Source: Isoetes taiwanensis
Lineage: Eukaryota; Streptophyta; Lycopodiopsida; Isoetales; Isoetaceae
Direction: 5' to 3'
Assembly: GCA_021234155.1 (NCBI GenBank)
Contig: JAJEKV010000091.1
Coordinates: 3,665,501 to 3,729,500 of the forward strand
Length of the DNA stretch: 64,000 nucleotides
Position 1 is the stretch's first letter; each line of letters opens with the position of its first letter. Made by a program: the position numbers and the translations under genes. The notes beneath the pieces are model-generated. The model made no database searches, was not told the origin of the DNA, and worked only from the letters and a program-made list of their open reading frames with translations. Positions 47,231 to 59,181 of the stretch are shown in pieces.

Positions 47231-48763
47231 CTCCAGTGGTCTTCTTCATGTCAGTGCTAGAATAAGGTCGCTGGCATCAGTAAAATTCACACAAGCATTT
47301 AATACCTCACCATTGGTTTGTTGAAGTACCCTTTTCCTCGTAACTAGGTGCAATCTTTAATAAAGTAAAGAGATCCACACTCACCTTGGAATTTTTTAAG
47401 CAAAACATCAACCTCATCGAAGTCTTGATCTTTCTTACCATATTTTTGCTGAGGGAGTGGAGCTATGATCCGAGCATGTGACTCCATCACGTGGCACAAG
47501 CCCCGGCAAGAGAATGCCTACTTGGTTCAAAGATGTACTTGAGCTTCATTCATGCTTCTAGTTTGCACCACCATGACTTCTTCAGATTTAGGAACTTCAG
47601 AGCTTGGATAAATCTTATAGAGGTGCTTGGTTCAAAAAATCTCACAGAGGTTTAGACTCGGTCTCTTCTCCTTTTTCTGCTTTAGCAAAATATTCCTTAA
47701 CAAAGACACCTAGCATCAAGATGACCAACTTCTTTACAAAAAGAACAAACAGACATTCCTTTCCAAAGTGACCTTTTCTATTACATTTGGGGCATACTTG
47801 CCAATAGCATATTTCTGATGGGTGAGAATTCCTATTGCAATGAATACATTCGGGTAAGTTTTACCCGCTCTTGCAGCCTTGAGTTCAACCAATTGTTTGG
47901 TTATTTCGCTAAGGCTTCAAACCTTGGATAGGTCTGACTTGACCTCTGCAACTTGAGAATTGGCTTCCTCCTCTTTAGATTTCTTTTTTCTTTTTTGTAT
48001 GGCATAGACTGAATAGAAGGAGGATGATCATAATGTGCATCAAGAACATCGATAAAACGGGTCATGATTATAAGGAGGAACATGGTGCTTATCGGGCAAA
48101 GTAGAAAGCATCCGGGTTAGATCGCTGGTTTTGGCAAAGACCTTGTATATGGAATCAAACCCTTCAAAGAAATGGATTTTGAGCAATTTTTCTTTGTATA
48201 TCCGGTCTTCTTTGTAGACCATTAATAAAAGCAAAGAATTCAAAAAAAAGCAGAGTTGGGATGGTGATTTGTGCTTTTTGACATCTGCTCATGAATGTAC
48301 TAAACCTTTCCTTGTACTGGTTCACACTTTCTCCTGCATGTATAGAAAAACCTTGCAATTCATTAACCAAATCTTGTGGAGCAGCTAACTTACCAAATCT
48401 ATTCAGAAACTTCTTGACAAGTTCGTCCCATGAGGTGGTACCCATCAACTTCTCATAGGTTAACCAAGCACCAGCTTCACTCTCATCTTTGAAACATTTT
48501 TCAAATTCTGAAAGCTTGCATCCTTTCTTGAAACCATAATCCCTGTAATAGTCTTCAAATATTCTCAAAAAGTGATTAGCACTCATACTGGAATCAAAGG
48601 TAGGCAAGGGAACAGGAACATTCAACTCAAACTGGTATGGCATGTTCTGAAGTAAGCTAGCTGAGAAGCTTGAAGGCAATGGCCTCTCTCTGCAATGATC
48701 TAATACATCAATATCTTCCAATGGTTCACGATTCTGGCTGGAAATTTTTTGCTTTGGAGCCAT
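47231..48763 (-). pseudogene. gag: Gag of the composite, full-length unit
   Basis: Minus strand from ATG 48763 (MAPKQK). Open through the capsid: FELNVPVPLPTFDSSMSANH, DYYRDYGFKKGCKLSEFEKC, EKLMGTTSWDELVKKFLNRF, GFSIHAGESVNQYKERF, up to 48170. This shows the capsid segment deleted from the copy at 5592-7033. After that come AEGFDSIYKVFAKT-like, the KKEKRNLKRRK coil, the three knuckles and the APPPQQK tail, with numerous frameshifts (47300-48160). Most indels relative to 50534-52188 coincide with CAG or CTG. Confidence 0.8.
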
Positions 48764-48792
48764 GAGTTCCGAGATCCGTGAAGATCTCTTGT

Positions 48793-48803
48793 GAGAACCT
48801 CCA
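48793..48803 (-). other. Primer-binding site remnant
   Basis: TGGAGGTTCTC on the minus strand, 3 bases from the middle LTR; the 3' part of the site is altered. Confidence 0.45.
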
Positions 48804-48806
48804 AGA

Positions 48807-50533
48807 TGTTGACCCTCAACCTGGCCTAGAGAGTCAAACACAAGAAGCCAACTTGAATGTTCACTCAAGTTGGGGTTAGAACCTCCAGATCACTTAAGGT
48901 GATCAATCTACACAAGAATTTTCCAAAGAAAAAGCTGAATCATAGAGTTTTCATACCTTTCCCAATTATGGATTTTGGACTCCTTGCTCAAATCATCACA
49001 GATCTCAGATGCGTGTTGATTTCTAAGGTCGATGACTGTGACTTACCTCAAAAGTTATAGGCAAGCAAAGGTAAAGATCTTGACCAAGTCTCGAGTCTTG
49101 ATCCGTGAGATATTCGATCTCAAAATTGGGTCAATTTTTGGTCAATACCACCAATGTAGCAAACAGAGTTCAGAGTTTTGTAACTTGAGTTGTAAATGGA
49201 GTTTTAAGGAAATTTCAAGACTAGGATGCTCTATAGACTTCAAAGGTAAGGTGGATGCTGCCAAATCAAAATTTGAGTCTCTAAAACTATTTTTTTGCTT
49301 GTTTTTATGGATATCGGTCGATTTGTATCGCATGTAATGCAAAAAATGGTAACTCGAGTTTGAGATGGATTTTTTTTTGAAATTTTGTGCACACAGTGCA
49401 AAATAAGATGGGATATGAAGTGCAAATGGTTTAATGCAAGAAAAAATAGAGGAATTCTTTTCTCAGAAAAATGTTTGTGATGCAAGAATGCTAAAGGATC
49501 ATGACAGAGACTTTTGAATACTTGGCAATCAATTTTCATTGATATGAAGGTAATACAAGGTGAATAAGGATCTTAGAAACATATATCACCAATAATGTAG
49601 CTTGGGAGGTCAATAATAATATCAAATCAGTAGTATCAGTCCAATCTTCTCGATTAAACCGTGGAACACTCGAAACTTCAAGAACGTCTTCGAGATCATG
49701 CTCAAAGATGTATCAATGTCGAGGTTTGATGCGTCCGCCTTCAAAGATTCTCTCGTGTTTCGATCACCCCAGTTATATTTTCAAATTTTTAGTAGGCTTT
49801 GATTATGGATTTGTTTGGTAGCTAAGAGGCGGAAGAGAAGATTCGGGAGGAATTTAAGGCGTAAAACAGAGGCTCCCCGGCCGATTCAAGGAGTTTTCTA
49901 ATTTTAGGGTTCGTGGAGGGAATCTCACGAAAGCATCTTTCGAAGTATTTTTGGAGATTCGGCCTTTTAAAAATTAAATTTTCAATGGTGTAAGTGGGAA
50001 AAATGACCCTTTGGTTTTTGGGATCTCCTAGGAATCTTTGAGGATGCCCCCAAAAGTTTGGGAGCATATCCGCCTTGCCACGTGGCATATGGCATCCTTA
50101 TGGCATCTAGAGTGATACCTAGGTTATTCACCTAGGGTTTTGACATAGAATTTATTTTTCAAAGGAAAGGGCAAAAAGTGGAGTGGCATATGAAATAGAA
50201 AGGAATTTGTGATAGAATGAGAGTGTGGTTGAGGCATCAAGGCAAAAAATGAGAGGGGGCATGGAGAAATGTAAAGAAGAATAATTTAGGAGCAAAAGAT
50301 TCTAGTTTACCATGGGGTCTTCCAAACTCTAGCTTCCAATCTTCAAAAAGGTATCTTCCAAACTTCTTATCCAAAACCTTATGAGCATCCTTTGACCTCA
50401 AATGGAGCATTTCTTATGAGAGTTGACCTTGAGGATAAAGATCCTTTGGCCTTCACAACAATGTTGACTACCAAGTCTCCCTATCTTTAGCAAACAAACC
50501 AATCAATTAGTATGTTGCCCTTTGGGGGCAACA
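48807..50533 (-). repeat. Middle LTR of the composite, 1727 bp
   Basis: Plus-strand TGTTGACC to GGGCAACA (palindrome 50513-50533). On its right it abuts the middle of a protease coding region, not a normal 3' internal end, so it marks a recombination junction. Confidence 0.85.
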
Positions 50534-52188
50534 CACACTTCTTCATAATATGGTATGGCATAATATTTAGGGGAGAACCCCCATCAAGTAACACATTGGA
50601 AAAGGTATACCCTCCTAGAGCAGCTGAGCATGTAAATGCTCCAGGGTCTTCTTCATGCTGTGCTAGAATAAGGTCAGTGGCATCAGTAAAATTCACACAA
50701 GCATTTAATACCTCACCATTGGTTTGTTGAAGTACCCTTTTCCGGTAACTAGGTGCAATCTTTAATAAAGTAAAGAGATCCACACTCACCTTGGAATTTT
50801 TAAGCAAAACATCAACCTCATCGAAGTCTTGATCTTTCTTACCATATTTCTGCTGAGGGGGTGGAGCTATGATCTGAGCAGGTGACTCCATCACAGGTGG
50901 GGCACAAGCCTGGCAGTAGAATGCCTACTTGGTTCAGCATGTACTTGAGCTTCATTCATGCTTCTAGTTTGCACCACCATGACTTCTTCAGATTTAGAAA
51001 CTTCTGTAGCTTGGATAAATCTTATAGAGGTGCTTGGTTCAGCAAATCTCACAGGAGGTTTAGACTCTGGTCTCTTCTCCTTTTCCTGTTTAGCAAAATA
51101 TTCCTTAACAGCACACCTAGCATCAGTATGACCAACTTCTTTACAAAAAGAACACCAACTTCTTTACAAAAAGAACAAACAGGACATTCCTTTCCAAAGT
51201 GACCTTTTCTATTACATTTGGGGCATACTTGCCAATAGCATATTTCTGATGGGTGAGAATTCCTATTGCAATGAATACATTCAGGGTAAGTTTTACCTGC
51301 TCTTGCAGCCTTGAGTTCAACCAATTGTTTGGTTAGTTCTTCTAAGGCTTCAGTAACCTTGGATAGGTCTGACTTGACCTCTGCAACTTGAGAATTGGCT
51401 TCCTCCTCTTTAGATTTCTTTTTCTCTTTTTGTATGGCATAGACTGGAATAGAAGGGGGATGATCATAATGTGCATCAAGAACATCGATATAAAACGGGT
51501 CATGATTATGAGGAGGAACATGGTGCTTATCGTGCAAAGTAGAAAGCATCCGGTTAGATCGAGTGGTTTTGGCAAAGACCTTGTATATGGAATCAAACCC
51601 TTCAGCAAATTGGATTTTGAGCAATTTTCTTTGGATATCCGGTCTTCTTTGTAGACCATTAATAAAAAGCAAGAACTAAAAACAGAGTTGGGATGGTGAT
51701 TTGTGCTTTTTGACATCCGGCCATGAATGTACTAAACCTTTCCTTGTAATGGTTCACACTTTCTCCTGCATGTATAGAAAAACCTTGCAATTCATTAACT
51801 AAATCTTGTGGAGCAGCTAACTTACCAAATCTATTCAGAAACTTCTTGACAAGTTCATCCCATGAGGTGGTACCCATCAACTTCTCATAGGTTAACCAAG
51901 CACCGACTTCACTCTCATCTTTGAAACATTTTTCAAATTCAAAGCTTGCATCCTTTCTTGAAACCATAATCCCTGTAATAGTCTTCAAATATTCTCAAAA
52001 AGTGATTAGCACTCATCTTTGGAATCAAAGGTAGGCAAAGGAACAGGGACATTCAACTCAAACCGGTATGGCATGTTCAAAGTAAGCTAGTCGAGAAGCT
52101 TGAAGGCAATGGCCTCTCTGCAATGATCCGATACATCAATATCTTCCAATGGTTCCGATTCTGCTGGAAATTTTTGCTTTGGAGCCAT
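50534..52188 (-). pseudogene. gag: Second gag plus protease start in the composite
   Basis: Minus strand from ATG 52188. The capsid (MGTTSWDELVKKFLNRFGKL, GFSIHAGESVNHYKERF) is in 51659-51988. The coil and knuckles CIHCNRNSHPSEIC and CPKCNRKGHFGKEC are at 51200-51300, followed by a 24-bp internal duplication around 51130-51180 that repeats the CKEVG and VLF part before the third knuckle. The tail frame 50894-50540 is open through SVDLFTLLKIAPSYRKRVL into LGGYTFSNVLLDGGSPLN and IMPYHIMKKC, and then runs straight into the LTR. Reverse transcriptase and integrase are missing from this unit. Confidence 0.8.
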
Positions 52189-52206
52189 GAGTTCTGAGAT
52201 CCGGAA

Positions 52207-52225
52207 GATCTCGGTAGAACCTCCA
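52207..52225 (-). other. Primer-binding site, tRNA-Gln-like
   Basis: TGGAGGTTCTACCGAGATC on the minus strand, 3 bases from the LTR end and identical to 5554-5572. Confidence 0.6.
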
Positions 52226-52228
52226 AGA

Positions 52229-53965
52229 TGTTGACCCTCAACCCGCCTAGAGAGTCAAACATTAAGAAGCCAACTTGAGTGTTCACTCAAGTTGGGGTTA
52301 GAACCTCCGTGATCACTTAAGGTGATCAATCTACACAAGAATTTTCCAAAGAAAAAGTTTGAATCATAGAGTTTTCATACCTTTCCCAATTCTCGATTTT
52401 GGACTCCTTGCTCAAATCAACACGGATCTCGTGATGCATTGATTTCCAAGGTCGATGACCGTGACTTACTCGAAAAAGTTGTAGGTAAGCAAAGGTAAAG
52501 ATCTTGACCAAGTCCGAAGTCTTGATCCGAGATATTCGATCTCAAAGTTGGGTCAATTTTTGGTCAATATCAGTCAATGTAGCAAAATGAGCTCGAGTTT
52601 TGTAACTTGAATTGTAAATTGAATTTTAAGGAAATTCCAAGACTAGGATGCTCTATAGACTTCAAAGGTAAGGTGGATGCTGCCAAATCAAAATTTGAAT
52701 CTCTAAAACTATTTTTTTGGCCTTGTTTTGTGGATATCGGATGGATTTGTATCGCATGAATGCAAAAATGGCAACTCGAGTTTGAGATGGATTTTTTGAA
52801 ATTTTTGTGCACACAGGTGCAAATAAGGTGGGATATGAAGTGCAAATGGTCTTATGCAAGAAAAAAATAGGGGAATTCTTTTCTCAGAAAAATGTTTGTG
52901 ATACAAGAATGCTAAAGGATCATGATGAGACTTTTGAATACTTGGCAATCAAGTTTCATTGATATGAAGGTAATACAAGGTGAATAAGGATCTTAGGAAC
53001 ATATATCACCAATAATGTAGCTTAGGAGGTCAATAATAATATCAAATCAATAGTATCAGTCCAATCTTCTCATATTAAACCGTGGAACACTCGTAAACTT
53101 CAAGAACGTCTTCGAGATCATGCTCAAGATGTATCAATGTCGAGGTTTGATGCGTCAGGCCTTCAAAAATTCTCTCAGGTCGATCACCCCGCTTATATTT
53201 TCAAATTTTATGGATCCGTAATCTTAGGCCTTGATTATGGGTTCGCTTGGTAGCTAAGAGGCGGGAAGAGGAGATTCGGGGAATTTAAGGCAGTAAAATA
53301 GAGGCCCCTGGCCGATTCGAAGGAGTTTTCTAATTTTAGGGTTCGTGAAGGAAATCTCGCGAGCATCTTTCGAGTATATTTGGAGATTCCGGCCTTATAA
53401 AAATTCAATTTTCAATGGTATAAGTGGGAAAATGAACCTTTGGTTTTTTTGGGATCTCCTAGGAATCTTTGAGGATGCCCTCCAAAAGGTTGGGAGCATA
53501 TCTGGCCTTGCCACGTGGCATATGGCATCCTTATGGCATCTAGAATGATACCTAGGTTATTCACCTAGGGTTTTGACATAGAATTTATTTTCCAAAGGAA
53601 AAGGCAAAAAGTGGAATGGCATATGAAATAGAAGGGAATTTGTGATAGAATGAGAGTGGGGTTGAGGAATCAAGGCAAAAATGAGAAAGGGCATGGAGAA
53701 ATGTAAAGGGGAATAATTTAGGGGCAAAAGATTCTAGATTACTATGGGGTCTTCCAAACTCTAGCTTCCAATCTTCAAAAAGGTATCTTCCAAACTTCTT
53801 ACCCAAAACCTTATAAGCATCCTTTGACCTCAAATGGAGCATTTCTTATGAGAGTTGACCTCGAAGATAAAGATCCCTTGACCTTCACATCAATGTTGAC
53901 TACCAAGTCTCCCTAACTTTAGCAACCAAACCAATCAATTAGTATGTTGCCCTTTGGGGGCAACA
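52229..53965 (-). repeat. Right (5') LTR of the composite, 1737 bp
   Basis: Plus-strand TGTTGACC to GGGCAACA (palindrome 53945-53965), followed by the CACCA duplication and then LINE sequence. Confidence 0.88.
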
Positions 53966-53970
53966 CACCA
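53966..53970. repeat. Target site duplication CACCA, right
   Basis: Pairs with 40277-40281. Confidence 0.85.
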
Positions 53971-56955
53971 AGATACACATGAAGCAGCAACTGCTGGCTA
54001 GTCAATCTCACCTGAAACAGAGCCCTGACCCAATCCCAGGCAACCTGCAAATGAGGGCATAAAACCAGACAATGCTCCACAGTCTCACGATGAAGGCCAC
54101 AACAAGGGCAGAGAGGGCTCACACCCGGCCTAAGCTGACTCACAAGGGCATTCACCCTCATACAGCGGTGCACCACCTGCCACAGAAGCACCCTAACCTT
54201 CGGTGGGGGAAGTGAGCTCCATGTCCACGTCCAAACCGAGCGCCATCGAGAACCCGGAAGCTGCAGACACCACTTGCTTGAAGGGGGCAGAGTGTCATGA
54301 ATAGCCAGCACCCGGTAACAAGACCGCACAAAACAAGAAGACACAACATCCGGATGAACCTTCCAAACCTGCACCACCACATCATCCTGAGGGACTATAG
54401 GTATGTGTAGCGGAATACTCCCCGCCACTTGTTCCCAGATAGCCCGGTCCACGCCTCGACAAAAGTGAGCTCGAAAGAACTCCCACGAAGCTAGCTGACC
54501 ACCCCAATACCAATCCTCCAAGGTGAGCACAGCCAGCCTCCAACGGGCTCAAGGTCCGAGAGCATGCACGAAGGCGCCAAGGGCAAGTGCACAGGGGGTG
54601 GAGGAATCCACAAGAAAGGAGAAGAGTGGTGATAAACTGAGGCATAATCTAGCCGGAAGAGCACACGCACATGATCCCAAGCCCGCAACACCCCCGTGAG
54701 AAAAGGGATGCATGTGGGAAAGGCCGGAGACCATACAACAGTGCCCAGGGCAACTCCACATGCACGGACGGCTTCCCAAATGCCACACAAATGGTGAAGA
54801 GACTCGCAACAACAAATACCAAGCACCGGAGAAGATGCTCCATCCCCGCAGTGCTCCAAACAAACTTGGAGACCAACACCTTACTATGCAACGCCAAATC
54901 CGAAATGGCCAAGCCCCCATCCTCCCTGGGCGAGACACTTCCACCAAGCCACTTTAACAATCACCCCTTCATCATCCCCGCCCCACACAAAATTTCAACA
55001 ATCTTATCTAAAGCCCAGATCTTACCCTCGTGAGCTAACATCGTGATGTCAGATACACATGAGTGCTACAAAGCACCGACTTGGCAATAGTGATCCTACA
55101 CCGCCATGGACAACTTGCTACCCTTCCACCAATTGAGGTGTTTCAGAACCCCCCAAAAATCTCATCCCACCCTCCCCATGGAAACATCCCCTCCAAAGGG
55201 AATACCCAACAGCTTAGTACACACATTACCTGTAAGCACCTTCCAAGGGAATAGAGCCAAACAAGGGGGAGGCAGAGTCAGCTGGACCCATAATGCGGAG
55301 CATTTACCCCAATTCAGAAGAATGCCCGAGGCCAAGGAGAAAGTATCCAGCAAACCCTTCACATTCCGCAGATTCCTCTCTTCTGCCACCAAGAAGAGGA
55401 AGGTGTCATCGGCGAACTGGTTAATAATCTGTTGGCTACCATCCTGCATCCGAAGCCCATCCACCGTCCCCTCCTCCACTGCAGCCAAAAACAACTGAGA
55501 TAGTGCCTCTGCCACAATAGTAAACAAGAACGGCGCCAAAGGGCACCCCTGACGCACCCCTCTTCCTAAGGAGAAAAAGGCAGAGGGTTCACCCTAGCAC
55601 ACCACCGTAGCCCGTGCTGACCTATGCAGCTTCATGACTGTCTCTGTAAAGCGTGGACCACAGCCCAACGCTAACGTCATGGCAGACAAGAACTCCCAAC
55701 GGACACTATTGTAAGCTTTGGCAAAGTCAAGCTTAAGATAGGCAATGCCTTGACCTGTTCTCCTGGCCCAATAAAGGCCCTCATAAGTTGTGGCAACATT
55801 AGTCAAAATGTTCCTCCCAAGAACAAACCCAGACTGCACCTTACTAATGGAAGAAGTCAATACCGGCTTCAACTTCTCTGCCAGCTTTCGCAATAATCTT
55901 GTACACAGAGGATAACAAGGAGATAGGCCTCCAATCATTAATGGTAGAAGGCTGCTTAACCTTAGGAATCAAGGAAATGCATGTGGTATTCAAGATCCTA
56001 TCCATTTGAGAAGACTGCATCAACTCAAGATACACTGGTACACAGACTCACCAGCCCACTTCCAATAAGTCTGAAAAAACTCCACAGGGATGCCATCCAG
56101 CCCAGGACATTTATCCTTGGCCATGCACATACATGCCTCCGCTAAATCCTCTCTGGAGAGCTCCTGCTCCAAGCTCTCACGCTGGTGAGGCAGAATAGAT
56201 GGCTTAACAGCCCCCAAAACAAGCTCCTGCATCTCCTGCTCATAGGGAAGAGTGCGTTGTGTGAAAAACCCTGAGAAATGAGCATGCACATACCTCTGCA
56301 AATCAGCGGGATCCTCCAAAGTCCAGCCATCAGGCAAAGCAAGGGACGCCATAGATGCTGCATATCGCCGCTGCCTAGCTGCTCTGAAGAACACCGACGA
56401 ACTTGTGTCCCCCTCCTTCAACCAGGTAAGGGCCGCCTTCACACGCGCCTCCTGCACTTTAACCTGCTCCAGAGCAATTTTACGCTGCAACACTGCATTC
56501 TCCCTAATGCCATCAGAAGGCTGCGCCCGAATCTTCTCCAACTCCTGATAGAGACCATGCAACTCCTACCGCTCCTACTGCACATGCCACCTACCGATCA
56601 CCCTGGCCAACGCAGTCACCATACTAGACATACCCTTCAGAGATGAAAAGGTATCCAACCACAACTCCTGGCACTGGACCGAGAAATTCGCATCAGCCAG
56701 AAGCCGGGTGTTCAAACGGAACACTGTCCTAGAGGGTCAAGAGGCAACCGCACCCTGACTGGACAAAATCTGAGGGTAATGATCAGAAATGGAGGTAGAC
56801 AGAATGTTACTCTGGCGCAAAGAGGGCACACCATCCAGTGCGCATGGGGAAGCATAGCACCGGTCATGCCTAGCATACGCCCGGCCGGCACCAATCTGCC
56901 TATTACAATAGATGAAAGACAAGTCCACAGGGACTCGATTTTTCCGATCACGCCC
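53966..56955 (-). mobile_element. L1-like LINE ORF2, 5'-truncated, interrupted
   Basis: Minus strand. The order is: end of an AP-like endonuclease (VPSLRQSNILSTSISDHYP, near 56770-56830); a linker with AALTWLKEGDTSSSVFFRAA; reverse transcriptase blocks KDKCPGLDGIPVEFFQTYW (56090), ISLIPKVKQPSTINDWRPIS (55960), LKLDFAKAYNSVRWEF (55700), GCPLAPFLF and the catalytic QFADDTFLF (55400-55550); then VSPREDGGLAISDLAL (54900); and the C-terminal zinc-binding region PPKVRVLLWQVVHRCM with CPCCGLHRETVEHCLVLCPH (54060-54180). Frameshifts split it. It copies its own RNA at a nicked target. The 3' end continues at 39890-40276 beyond the gypsy insertion. It starts near 56955, so endonuclease N-terminus and ORF1 are missing. 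Confidence 0.88.
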
Positions 56956-57273
56956 CTTTAGCTCCAGGGCCTATTCAATGTCATTTTAACATGTCCCACC
57001 CATGTTCCTTGGTCAATTGGACTGTCTCCGATGCATTGGTGTAAGAGTCGTCTCCATCCAAATTACCTAGAGAAAGTTACGGCCCGTGGAAACAAGAGAC
57101 ATCGTTCTCCCAACTTAACATAACTCTACTCTAATAACTCACACCTTGATCCCTAGCTAGCTTATTTCTCTCATAACTAAGCCAACACTCATACTAACTA
57201 TGGAATTGGAGTAGTTTACAACTAACCAATCTAACGGGTTAGACTATGGCCAGATTTGCTCCACCAAAATCAT
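56956..57273 (-). other. 5' internal stretch of another LTR element
   Basis: Lies between a primer site and the truncated LINE; no coding domain seen. The exact border with the LINE is not defined. Confidence 0.4.
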
Positions 57274-57285
57274 GCTCTGATACCA
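57274..57285 (-). other. Primer-binding site, initiator tRNA-Met
   Basis: On the minus strand TGGTATCAGAGC, the standard plant retrotransposon primer site complementary to the initiator tRNA-Met 3' end. It lies 1 base from the LTR end. Confidence 0.85.
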
Positions 57286-57940
57286 CTGTGATGCTCCCAG
57301 AATCTATACGATGCTCCCATCATACAAATATGGGGAATTCCCCTCCCTTGGCGACTACATCACCATGGAGAGACCCTCTGTCTAACTCAGACCACTTGGG
57401 ATGGCCAAGTATATGGGTGAAGGATAAGGAGGTGTCATTCATCCCACGTCCTATATATGGGAATCCTATACAACAGAAGCGTACATACATGTTAGCACAT
57501 AACAATTATTTATAAGCAACAATACAATGTCAACATAGCATGAGAAAATACACCGTAAATAAGGCTCTACCCCGGGTTCAGATATCATGGGGTCGATTGA
57601 CGGTCAAGGTCTCTAGATAACAACAGACAGAGGTGTAACATAGCGTTGGCTAGCATAAAACAATGGCTAGGGTAGTCCACTCCATCTGTCCCTCTTGTGC
57701 ACACTTTGCAGATAGGCTGAACCATGCTATGGCATGGTTATAGCCTTCCGGAGACGTAATCTCATGGAGTCACCCTATGAGACTACTCTAGGTTACATCT
57801 CCCCGTCCGATGAGCAGGAAAGGGATGAATCCCCTCCAGAATCACAATGGTTCCATGGGTGTGCTAGAGGATACGTGCGCACCCGGGTGCACACGCATTC
57901 GTATCCGACTTACCCCCCTAAATCTATACCGAGTCCAGGC

Positions 57941-57950
57941 GTATATATAG
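57941..57950 (-). promoter_or_regulatory. TATA box of the LTR
   Basis: CTATATATAC on the minus strand, about 650 bases before the LTR inner end, a normal place for the U3/R border. Confidence 0.5.
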
Positions 57951-58728
57951 GCATGCTTCCTGCGACCCAGTAGGTGTCAGACCCATATCTGGCCCACGTA
58001 GTGACCTACTATAATAAGTCTAGCACCCTACAGGAGCCCCAGTAGCCATGCTCAACAAGACTCTGCCTGCACTTCACCAGTTGTGACCGTTATTTGGTGC
58101 TAAACCACATCATGGCATCCACAGCCCGGTGGGCTCTTGTGCACATGCCGCATTTACTGGGTCTTAAGGGTTCTAGCTAGAGACATATCTACTACTAGGA
58201 AGCTTTCAGATCTGTACCCACCCTTAACCCCAAACACACAGGAGGAACAGAAAGAGAGAACATAATCATAAACAAGGTAACCATTCTCATCTTAACAACA
58301 CATAATAGAGAAATTAACCATCCATCTAATCATACAAGGGTCAGCTGAAGCACGAACTATCTAGAGACTAACCGGTCTTTTGGCTAGAGCCATTATCACG
58401 GAAGGCTTCCATTATCCAAGTCTGGGTGCAGTAGTAAGTAGCTCCTCCCTTATCCAACTCTTCCCAAAGCGATTTGGGGGTAGGGGCCCAATTTGCACCC
58501 TAATCTTAGTAAGTTTCCCTTGGAAAATCGATTTGGGCCAGGTGGCTCTCCCTCATTAGCTAACATTTACTAATGAATACATTAATTAGTATAATTAGGT
58601 TATTTAACTTACTAACAATTTAGCATAGCTAATAAAAACCCTTTTAGGTTAGCCCAAGTTATCCCCTAATGACCCATAAGGGTCTAATTATACCCTGGTG
58701 ACGTGTCATAGTATATATACGTATACCA

Positions 58729-58736
58729 TATAAATA
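58729..58736 (+). promoter_or_regulatory. TATA box, plus strand
   Basis: TATAAATA followed by ACGTGG; 46 bases further a GCCATGGC start context occurs (58779-58786). It overlaps the outer LTR end, so it may be part of the element read backwards or the promoter of a small host transcript. Confidence 0.35.
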
Positions 58737-58781
58737 CGTGGAACGCCACAACACTGGTTGTTGATGCTTATCTTCTTTGCC

Positions 58782-59181
58782 ATGGCATTTCCGGTGGAGG
58801 TAAGCAGTGGTATTTATTTTGATTTGGAGCAGCGCTTCTCATGTAAATTTTTTTATTTCTTGAAGTGGCCAAAGAAGCAAACGTGGAATGGCAAAAACAT
58901 TTACTAATATAATCGACAATGATGAACACTCTGGAGCTCTGCCATCAGCGTTGTTTGCATAATCTATGACAACTTTTGCATCCGATTTCCATTTTTTGTG
59001 TTCTTTAGCTCGTTGAAAAGCGTAGTTAGAAAGCTTTCTAGAGTTGTGTGATCTGTTTTAGGTTGGTGCTAGATCATGGGGCAGAGTTGGTCTGATTCGT
59101 TTCGGCCGCAATCAATCATATTGCCGAAGAAGGGTGCAACAGGGGTTTCCAGTCAGCGAGGGTTTGGTGTGCCTTTGGTAA
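58782..59181 (+). other. Possible two-exon host transcript start, unrecognised
   Basis: The ATG at 58782 encodes MAFPVE and ends at a GAG/GTAAGC donor (58799/58800). The next good acceptor, TTTTAG/GTTGG (59061/59062), continues in phase as VGARSWGRVGLIRFGRNQ for about 39 codons to a stop. A TATA box lies 46 bases upstream. I do not recognise the product, and the joined length is only about 45 residues. It could easily be chance; it is recorded because promoter, start context and splice sites line up. Confidence 0.2.

Larger units (their letters stand above)
40282..53965 (-). mobile_element. Three-LTR composite Ty3/gypsy element, 13.7 kb, inside a LINE
   Basis: Outer LTRs 40282-42021 and 52229-53965 with flanking CACCA duplications define a single insertion. 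A third LTR (48807-50533) lies inside. Between the left and middle LTR is a full-length internal region (3' untranslated, integrase, RNase H, reverse transcriptase, archaeal-type RNase H, protease, gag, all minus strand). Between the middle and right LTR there is only gag plus the first part of protease. This is what unequal recombination or template switching between tandem copies would leave. All domains have frameshifts as written. TGTTG/CAACA ends and a tRNA-Gln-like primer site tie it to the copies in 1-27 kb. Confidence 0.85.
57287..58750 (-). repeat. 5' LTR of an element unlike the others here
   Basis: The inner end is fixed by the primer site (plus-strand TGTGATGCTCCC from 57287). The outer end is placed at GGAACGCCACA (58750), giving TGTG/CACA ends, and is less certain. 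A strong sense TATA box (CTATATATAC) is at 57941-57950. The rest of the element is missing, so copia or gypsy cannot be decided. Confidence 0.55.

Noticed and set aside
53919-54530. A LINE protein ending in VLPPKGN
   Set aside because: The last residues come from reading through the gypsy LTR palindrome after the insertion point at 53965.
54671-56961. Plus-strand frames in the 54.6-57 kb region
   Set aside because: They are antisense shadows of the LINE ORF2.
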